From positions 1-5,964 of the forward strand of contig JAICQA010000179.1 of the NCBI GenBank assembly GCA_025929595.1: DNA of 5,964 bases. Reading direction: 5' to 3'. Each line of letters opens with the position of its first letter. The stretch's first letter is position 1. Below the pieces are notes generated by a model that searched no databases, was not told the DNA's origin, and saw only the letters and a program-made list of their open reading frames with translations. Source of the DNA: Xanthobacteraceae bacterium (GTDB lineage Bacteria > Pseudomonadota > Alphaproteobacteria > Rhizobiales > Xanthobacteraceae). The translations under genes and the position numbers were made by a program. Shown here piece after piece: positions 1-4,222 of this stretch.

Positions 1-630
1 TACTGCATCGGCACGGTCGCCGGTCCGCATCCCTATCCCGCGATGGTGCGCGACTTCCAGAGCGTGATCGGCGACGAAGTGCGTGTGCAGTTGCAGGAGG
101 CCGAAGGGCGGCTGCCGGACAGCCTCATCGCCTGCGTCGGCGGCGGCTCGAATGCCATGGGACTGTTTCACCCCTTTCTCGATGACCCGTCGGTCGAGAT
201 TTTCGGCGTCGAGGCGGCGGGGCACGGCATCGAGACCGGCCAGCACGCGGCCTCGATCGCGGGTGGCAAGCCCGGCGTCCTGCACGGCAATCGTACCTAT
301 CTGCTGATGGACGGCGACGGGCAGATCAACGACGCGCATTCGATCTCGGCGGGCCTCGACTATCCCGGCATCGGCCCCGAGCACGCCTGGCTCAACGACA
401 TGGGGCGCGTGAAATTCCTGTCCGCCACCGACAAGGAAGCGCTTCAGGCGTTCCAGCTCTTGTGCGCGGTGGAAGGGATCATTCCCGCGCTTGAATCCGC
501 TCACGCCATCGCCAAGGTGATCGAGCTCGCCCCCAGGAAGCCGAAAGACCACCTCATGGTGGTCAATCTCTCCGGCCGCGGCGACAAGGACATCTTCGCG
601 GTCGCCGAACATCTCGGGGGCAAGTTGTGA
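1..630 (+). CDS. trpB: Tryptophan synthase beta subunit, C-terminal part (5' end outside window)
   Basis: TrpB is the PLP enzyme that condenses indole with L-serine to give L-tryptophan, in a cytoplasmic alpha2-beta2 complex with TrpA. The frame is open from base 1 with no start at the edge, so the gene is cut by the window: 209 residues are visible, roughly the second half of a protein of about 400. Visible family signatures are AGPHPYP (residues 7-13 of the visible part), the PLP-phosphate loop GGGSN (47-51, bases 139-153), HGIETG, the SAGLDYPGIGP segment around the conserved Asp of the alpha-beta signalling region, EGIIPALES with the conserved Glu (165), and NLSGRGDKD with the Ser (191) that contacts the PLP ring nitrogen in known structures. 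All look intact. The stop TGA (628-630) overlaps the GTG start of trpA. The first in-frame Met at base 43 is internal and not a start. The identification is very secure. Confidence 0.98.
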   Translation, partial: YCIGTVAGPHPYPAMVRDFQSVIGDEVRVQLQEAEGRLPDSLIACVGGGSNAMGLFHPFLDDPSVEIFGVEAAGHGIETGQHAASIAGGKPGVLHGNRTYLLMDGDGQINDAHSISAGLDYPGIGPEHAWLNDMGRVKFLSATDKEALQAFQLLCAVEGIIPALESAHAIAKVIELAPRKPKDHLMVVNLSGRGDKDIFAVAEHLGGKL

Positions 631-1463
631 GCCGCATCGACGCCCGCTTCGCGGCGCTGCACGCGGAAGGCCGCGCGGGACTCGTGACGTTCCTGACCGC
701 GGGCGATCCCGACTACAAGACCTCGCTCGCGATCGTGCAGGCGCTTCCAAAAGCGGGCGCCGACCTGATCGAGTTGGGTGTGCCCTTCACCGATCCGATG
801 GCCGACGGTCCCGCGATTCAGGCGGCGGGCCTGCGCGCGCTGAAAGCAGGACAGACGCTCAAGAAGACGCTTGAGATGGTGCGCGCCTTCCGCGTTGCTG
901 AGAAAGACACGCCGATCATCCTGATGGGTTCCTACAACCCGATCTACATCTACGGGGTCGAGAAATTTCTCAAGGACGCGAAGGAAGCGGGCGTCGACGG
1001 GTTGATCGTCGTCGACCTGCCGCCGGAGGAAGACGACGAGCTTTGTCTGCCCGCGCTGAAGGCGGGCCTCGCTTTCGTCCGTCTCGCAACACCGACGACC
1101 GACGACAAGCGTCTGCCTGCGGTGCTCAAGAACACGTCGGGCTTCGTCTATTACGTCTCGATCACCGGCATCACCGGTGCGGCTAAGCCCGACAACTCGA
1201 AAGTCGCGGCGGCGGTGACGCGCATCAAGCGTCACACCAAGCTCCCCGTTGCCGTCGGCTTCGGCGTCCGATCCGCCGATCAGGCCCGGGCGATTGCCCA
1301 GCAGGCCGACGCGGTGGTGGTGGGCTCCGCGCTGGTGGAAGCGCTCCGCGCCACCCTCGATGGGCAGGACCGCGCGACACCCGGCACCACGAAGGCGGTC
1401 GCCGATCTCGTGGCTTCGCTCGCCGCGGGCGTCCGATCCGCGCGCCGTCAGGCCGCGGAATAG
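627..1463 (+). CDS. trpA: Tryptophan synthase alpha subunit
   Basis: TrpA cleaves indole-3-glycerol phosphate to indole and glyceraldehyde-3-phosphate; indole passes through a tunnel to TrpB. The protein is 278 residues, normal for this TIM-barrel family. The two catalytic acids fall at exactly the enterobacterial numbers: Glu49 and Asp60 within DLIELGVPFTDPMADGP (46-62). Other signatures are FLTAGDPD (22-29), GSYNPI (101-106), the loop-6 region YYVSITGITGA (175-185, with the conserved Thr183), and the phosphate-binding GFGVRSADQA (211-220) and VVGSALVEA (231-239). Position 179, Arg in E. coli, is Ile here. The start is GTG at 627-629, sharing four bases (GTGA) with the trpB stop; a G-run at 616-620 is the only Shine-Dalgarno-like sequence, so translation is probably coupled to trpB. 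The C-terminal tail from about residue 262 is rich in Ala and Arg and less recognisable. No hairpin terminator follows the stop. Confidence 0.98.
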   Translation: MSRIDARFAALHAEGRAGLVTFLTAGDPDYKTSLAIVQALPKAGADLIELGVPFTDPMADGPAIQAAGLRALKAGQTLKKTLEMVRAFRVAEKDTPIILMGSYNPIYIYGVEKFLKDAKEAGVDGLIVVDLPPEEDDELCLPALKAGLAFVRLATPTTDDKRLPAVLKNTSGFVYYVSITGITGAAKPDNSKVAAAVTRIKRHTKLPVAVGFGVRSADQARAIAQQADAVVVGSALVEALRATLDGQDRATPGTTKAVADLVASLAAGVRSARRQAAE

Positions 1464-1489
1464 ACCGTCTTTCGTGGGTAAATTCGGGC

Positions 1490-1495
1490 TATACT
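1490..1495 (+). promoter_or_regulatory. Candidate -10 element of an accD-folC promoter
   Basis: TATACT matches the sigma-70 -10 consensus at five of six positions and lies in the 82-base gap between trpA and accD, an A/T-richer patch in GC-rich DNA. It is about 50 bases upstream of the accD start. No convincing -35 box sits 16-18 bases upstream: the region 1466-1473 reads CGTCTTTC, a weak match at best. The gap shows no terminator, so accD-folC could also be read through from trpBA. The promoter is therefore a tentative inference from one hexamer and its position. Confidence 0.35.
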
Positions 1496-1534
1496 GCCGT
1501 GAGGCCGCACCCCATATCAGTCGCGTTTGAGCGC

Positions 1535-1538
1535 GGAG
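1535..1538 (+). promoter_or_regulatory. Ribosome binding site deciding the TTG start of accD
   Basis: GGAG lies 7 bases before the TTG at 1546-1548, a normal Shine-Dalgarno spacing. It supports this rare start codon, which is also the only initiator possible downstream of the in-frame TGA at 1528-1530 and ahead of the conserved N-terminal sequence. Confidence 0.75.
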
Positions 1539-1545
1539 CCGTCCG

Positions 1546-2439
1546 TTGAACTGGATTTCCAACGCCGTCCCGAAGATCCGCAACCTCCTGCAGCGGCGAG
1601 AGGTGAAGGAGAATCTCTGGGTCAAATGCCCCGAGACGGGCCAGCTTGTCTTTCACAAGGACGTCGAGGCGAACCAGTGGGTGATCCCCGGCTCGAACTA
1701 TCACATGCGCATGGGCGCGACCGCGCGCCTGAAGTCGATGTTTGACGGCGAGACCTGGTTCGACATCGCCGTTCCCGAGGTGCCGGTCGATCCGCTGAAA
1801 TTCCGCGACGAGCGCCGTTACGCCGACCGCCTGAAGGACGCCCGCGCCAAGACCGGCATGAACGACGCGTTCAAGCTCGGCTTCGGCCGCCTTGAAAATC
1901 TGCCGGTCGTGATCGCCGTGCAGGATTTCGACTTCATGGGCGGTTCGCTCGGCATGGCCGCAGGCGAGGCCGTGATCAGGGGGCTTGAGACGGCGGTCGA
2001 AAAGAAGACGCCCTTCATCCTGTTTGCAGCCTCCGGCGGCGCGCGCATGCAGGAAGGCGTGCTGTCGCTGATGCAGTTGCCGCGCACGACGGTCGCGATC
2101 CAGCATCTGCGGGCGGTGAAGCAGCCTTACATCGTGGTGCTCACCAATCCGACCACCGGCGGCGTGACCGCCTCCTACGCCATGCTCGGCGACGTGCAAC
2201 TCGCCGAGCCCGGGGCACTGGTCGGCTTTGCGGGCCCGCGCGTCATCGAGCAGACCATCCGCGAGAAACTCCCCGAGGGCTTCCAGCGCGCCGAATATCT
2301 GCGCGACCACGGCATGGTGGACATCGTCGTCCATCGCCACGAAATGCGCGCGACGCTCGCGCGCCTCTGCAAGCTCCTTACCAGGGTCGGCAACGAAACC
2401 GTGCAGGACGCGTTGGCCGGGCCGGTGGAGGTGATGTGA
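1546..2439 (+). CDS. accD: Acetyl-CoA carboxylase carboxyltransferase beta subunit, zinc-ribbon cysteines mostly lost
   Basis: AccD with AccA transfers the carboxyl group from carboxybiotin on AccB to acetyl-CoA, giving malonyl-CoA for fatty acid synthesis. The protein is 297 residues. It has the typical N-terminus (MNWI, then RREVKENLWVKCP) and the crotonase-fold core: LKFRDERRYADRLKDAR (84-100), FMGGSLGMAAGEA (130-142), ASGGARMQEG (162-171), LTNPTTGGVTASYAMLGD (199-216), EPGALVGFAGPRVIEQT (221-237) and REKLPEGFQ (239-247). The oxyanion-hole glycine motifs are intact. The zinc ribbon is degenerate: of the four cysteines in the E. coli protein only the first remains (Cys28); the others align with Thr31, Ile47 and Ser50. 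As I recall, rhizobial AccD shares this. The start is TTG: an in-frame TGA at 1528-1530 leaves no other initiator before the conserved N-terminus, and GGAG at 1535-1538 fits. The last four bases overlap folC, the classic accD-folC pairing. Confidence 0.97.
   Translation: MNWISNAVPKIRNLLQRREVKENLWVKCPETGQLVFHKDVEANQWVIPGSNYHMRMGATARLKSMFDGETWFDIAVPEVPVDPLKFRDERRYADRLKDARAKTGMNDAFKLGFGRLENLPVVIAVQDFDFMGGSLGMAAGEAVIRGLETAVEKKTPFILFAASGGARMQEGVLSLMQLPRTTVAIQHLRAVKQPYIVVLTNPTTGGVTASYAMLGDVQLAEPGALVGFAGPRVIEQTIREKLPEGFQRAEYLRDHGMVDIVVHRHEMRATLARLCKLLTRVGNETVQDALAGPVEVM
2427..2432 (+). promoter_or_regulatory. Strong ribosome binding site of folC inside the accD 3' end
   Basis: GGAGGT lies within the last codons of accD, with GGAGG ending 4 bases before the folC GTG at 2436. 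It is the best Shine-Dalgarno match among the plus-strand genes here. It supports the GTG that overlaps the accD stop as the folC start, since no ATG in that frame precedes the P-loop in a sensible place. Confidence 0.75.
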
Positions 2440-3776
2440 GCGCGAAGGCCGCGCGCGATCAGGAGCAGGCTGAAGAGCTGATCGCGCGCCTCGCCAAGCT
2501 CCATCCCAAAAAGATCGACCTCTCGCTCGCGCGGCTTGAGCGGCTGCTCGCGCGCCTCGGAAATCCCGAGCGCAAGCTGCCGCCGGTTATCCACGTCGCC
2601 GGCACGAACGGCAAAGGTTCTACCGTCGCTTTTCTGCGCTCGATGATGGAGGCGGCGGGCCTTGGCGTGCATGTCTATACCTCGCCGAACCTCGTGCGTT
2701 TCAACGAGCGCATTCGGCTGGCGCACAAGGACGGCGGCCAGTTCGTGAGCGACATCGAGCTTGCCGACGCGCTCGCCACTTGCGAGCGGCTGAACGCGGG
2801 CGATCCCATCACGTTCTTTGAAATCACGACTGCCGCGGCCTTCCTGGTCTATTCACGCCATTCGGCTGACGCGCTTCTCCTTGAAGTAGGCCTCGGCGGG
2901 CGGCTCGATGCCACCAACGTGATCGACAGGGCGGCGGCGACCGTGATCACGCCCGTTTCCATCGACCACACGGAATTCCTCGGGCCGACCGTCAAGGATA
3001 TTGCCGCCGAGAAGGCGGGGATTCTAAAACGCGGCGTGCCGGCGATCGTCGCGCATCAGGAAGCGCAGGTGCTGGGCGTGATCGAACGTGTGGCGCACAA
3101 ATTGGGCGCACCGCTCGCGGTGTCCGGCGAGCAATGGCGTGCGCACGAGGAGAGCGGGCGGCTCGTCTATGCCGATGACGAGGGACTGCTCGACTTGCCG
3201 CTCCCGCGCCTCATGGGCCGCCACCAGATCGAGAACGCGGGCACGGCCATCGCGGCACTCCGCTTCAGCCGCGCCTTTCCCGTTTCGCCCGCAGCGATCG
3301 AGGCCGGCATTTCCGGCGCCGACTGGCCGGCGCGCATGCAGAATCTGTCGACCGGCCGCCTGCTGCCGCTCCTGCCGCCGGGCTCCGAGCTTTGGCTCGA
3401 CGGCGGGCACAACGTGGCCGGCGGGCTCGCAATCGCCGCCGCCCTCGCGGAGCTTGAAGAACGTGCGCCGCGCCCGCTCGTGCTCGTGGTCGGGATGCTC
3501 GGCACCAAGGACACCGACGGCTTCCTCGCCTGCTTCTCCGACCTCGCGCGGCATGTGTTCGCGGTGCCGGTGCCGGCCGAAATCGCGCGCACGCCCGAAG
3601 ATGTGGCCGCCGCCGCGCATGAGGTCGGGCTCGCCGCCGAGCCTGCGGCCAGTGTCGAGGAAGCACTCTCGCGCGTCGCGACGCTGAAGCTTGAGACGCC
3701 GCCGCGCGTGTTGATCACCGGCTCGCTCTATCTGGCGGGCGCCGTGCTCGCCGCCAACGGCACGCCGCCGCGCTGA
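2436..3776 (+). CDS. folC: Bifunctional dihydrofolate synthase / folylpolyglutamate synthase
   Basis: FolC joins L-glutamate to dihydropteroate to make dihydrofolate, and in most bacteria also extends tetrahydrofolate with glutamates, using ATP through an acyl-phosphate intermediate. It belongs to the Mur ligase family and is cytoplasmic. The 446-residue length is normal. The central ATPase domain shows the P-loop VAGTNGKGST (54-63), YTSPNLVRFNERIR (81-94), LLEVGLGGRLDATN (148-161), ITPVSIDHTEFLG (171-183) and AEKAGILK (191-198), whose Lys193 corresponds to the lysine that is carbamylated in family structures. ENAGTA (266-271) and WPARMQ (297-302) follow. The C-terminal ligase domain has LDGGHN (321-326), a form of the usual DGAHN motif, then VVGMLGTKD and TGSLYLAG (428-435). 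The GTG start overlaps the accD stop (GTGA) behind a strong Shine-Dalgarno sequence, so the two are probably translationally coupled. Whether it has both activities or only one cannot be told from the sequence. Confidence 0.97.
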   Translation: MSAKAARDQEQAEELIARLAKLHPKKIDLSLARLERLLARLGNPERKLPPVIHVAGTNGKGSTVAFLRSMMEAAGLGVHVYTSPNLVRFNERIRLAHKDGGQFVSDIELADALATCERLNAGDPITFFEITTAAAFLVYSRHSADALLLEVGLGGRLDATNVIDRAAATVITPVSIDHTEFLGPTVKDIAAEKAGILKRGVPAIVAHQEAQVLGVIERVAHKLGAPLAVSGEQWRAHEESGRLVYADDEGLLDLPLPRLMGRHQIENAGTAIAALRFSRAFPVSPAAIEAGISGADWPARMQNLSTGRLLPLLPPGSELWLDGGHNVAGGLAIAAALAELEERAPRPLVLVVGMLGTKDTDGFLACFSDLARHVFAVPVPAEIARTPEDVAAAAHEVGLAAEPAASVEEALSRVATLKLETPPRVLITGSLYLAGAVLAANGTPPR

Positions 3777-3786
3777 CCGCAAAAGA

Positions 3787-3812
3787 AAATGGCCGGGCGA
3801 GCCCGGCCATTT
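3787..3812. terminator. Shared hairpin terminator between convergent folC and trxA
   Basis: AAATGGCCGGGC at 3787-3798 is followed, after GA, by its perfect complement GCCCGGCCATTT at 3801-3812. In RNA this gives about 11 pairs closing a 4-base loop. Read on the minus strand, the stem runs into ATTTTCTTTT (3790 down to 3781), a good intrinsic terminator for trxA. Read on the plus strand, only a short T run belonging to the stem is followed by CAGAATTC, so termination of folC may be weaker. The hairpin begins 10 bases after the folC stop and ends 17 bases past the trxA stop, filling most of the 53-base convergent gap. Confidence 0.88.
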
Positions 3813-3829
3813 CAGAATTCAGACGCAGT

Positions 3830-4150
3830 TCAGATCGCGCCGTTGATCCATTGTACGAGCTTGGCCTTCGGTGCCGCGCCGACCTGGCGCGAAGCAAGCT
3901 CGCCGTTCTTGAAGATCATCAGCGTCGGAATCGACATGATGCCGTATTTCGACGCCGTCTGCGGGTTCTCGTCGACGTTCAGTTTCACGATCTTGAGCTT
4001 GCCGTTGAGTTCGCCCGCCACCTCTTCGAGGACAGGCGCCACCATGCGGCAAGGACCGCACCACTCGGCCCAGAAATCGACGAGCACCGGCTCGCTCGAC
4101 TTGAGCACGTCCGACTCGAACGACGTATCGGAAACTTTGGCGACAGCCAT
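3830..4150 (-). CDS. trxA: Thioredoxin 1
   Basis: This is a small cytoplasmic dithiol protein that reduces disulfides in ribonucleotide reductase and many other partners and is recharged by thioredoxin reductase. It is 106 residues, the classic single-domain length. The active site WCGPC is at 30-34, preceded by the buried Asp25 in LVDFWAEW, with the cis-proline at Pro75 in MSIPTLMIFKNGE (72-84), KLNVDENP (56-63) and the C-terminal helix ending KLVQWINGAI. The start chosen is the ATG at 4148-4150, with GAGG (4156-4159) 5 bases upstream and a protein that begins as thioredoxins do (MAVAKVSDTSFE). The frame stays open 22 codons further upstream, to 4216, but that stretch is unlike thioredoxin and overlaps the candidate promoter. 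It lies 72 bases downstream of addA on the same strand and ends at the shared hairpin. Confidence 0.97.
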   Translation of the reverse strand: MAVAKVSDTSFESDVLKSSEPVLVDFWAEWCGPCRMVAPVLEEVAGELNGKLKIVKLNVDENPQTASKYGIMSIPTLMIFKNGELASRQVGAAPKAKLVQWINGAI

Positions 4151-4155
4151 GATGA

Positions 4156-4159
4156 CCTC
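4156..4159 (-). promoter_or_regulatory. Ribosome binding site deciding the trxA start
   Basis: On the minus strand GAGG lies 5 bases before the ATG at 4150-4148. It favours this ATG over the upstream in-frame initiators, which would add 22 residues that do not resemble thioredoxin. Confidence 0.65.
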
Positions 4160-4186
4160 GGGGCTATGGGAGAAGATGTCGGCCGA

Positions 4187-4216
4187 TAAGTAGGTAGTCC
4201 GCCCCGCCGCCGTCAA
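4187..4216 (-). promoter_or_regulatory. Candidate trxA promoter between addA and trxA
   Basis: On the minus strand CTTGACG is present, with the -35 hexamer TTGACG at 4216-4211, matching TTGACA at five of six positions. With an 18-base spacer the -10 position reads TACTTA (4192-4187), a poor match to TATAAT. The -35 is good and the -10 weak. The 72-base addA-trxA gap has no strong terminator, so trxA could also be transcribed from the addA side. A separate trxA promoter is plausible but unproven. Confidence 0.4.
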
Positions 4217-4222
4217 GGCGAC

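Noticed and set aside
1522..1535. CGCG-TTTGAG-CGCG hairpin just before accD, possible translational control or terminator
   Set aside because: It has only four base pairs and no T-tract; such pairings are common by chance in GC-rich DNA.
501..1625. 374-codon open frame on the minus strand opposite trpB/trpA
   Set aside because: It is antisense to two secure genes, very rich in Arg, resembles no family I know, and is expected in GC-rich DNA.
1489..2340. 283-codon open frame on the minus strand opposite accD
   Set aside because: It is a mirror of accD codon bias, rich in His, Arg and Ala, with no domain signature.
3024..3782. 252-codon open frame on the minus strand opposite folC
   Set aside because: It is antisense to the conserved folC ligase domain, of low-complexity Arg/Gly composition, and would run through the terminator region.
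4151..4216. 22-residue N-terminal extension of trxA, possibly a signal or extra domain
   Set aside because: It is not hydrophobic enough for a signal peptide, is unlike thioredoxin, overlaps the candidate -35, and the ATG at 4150 has its own ribosome binding site.
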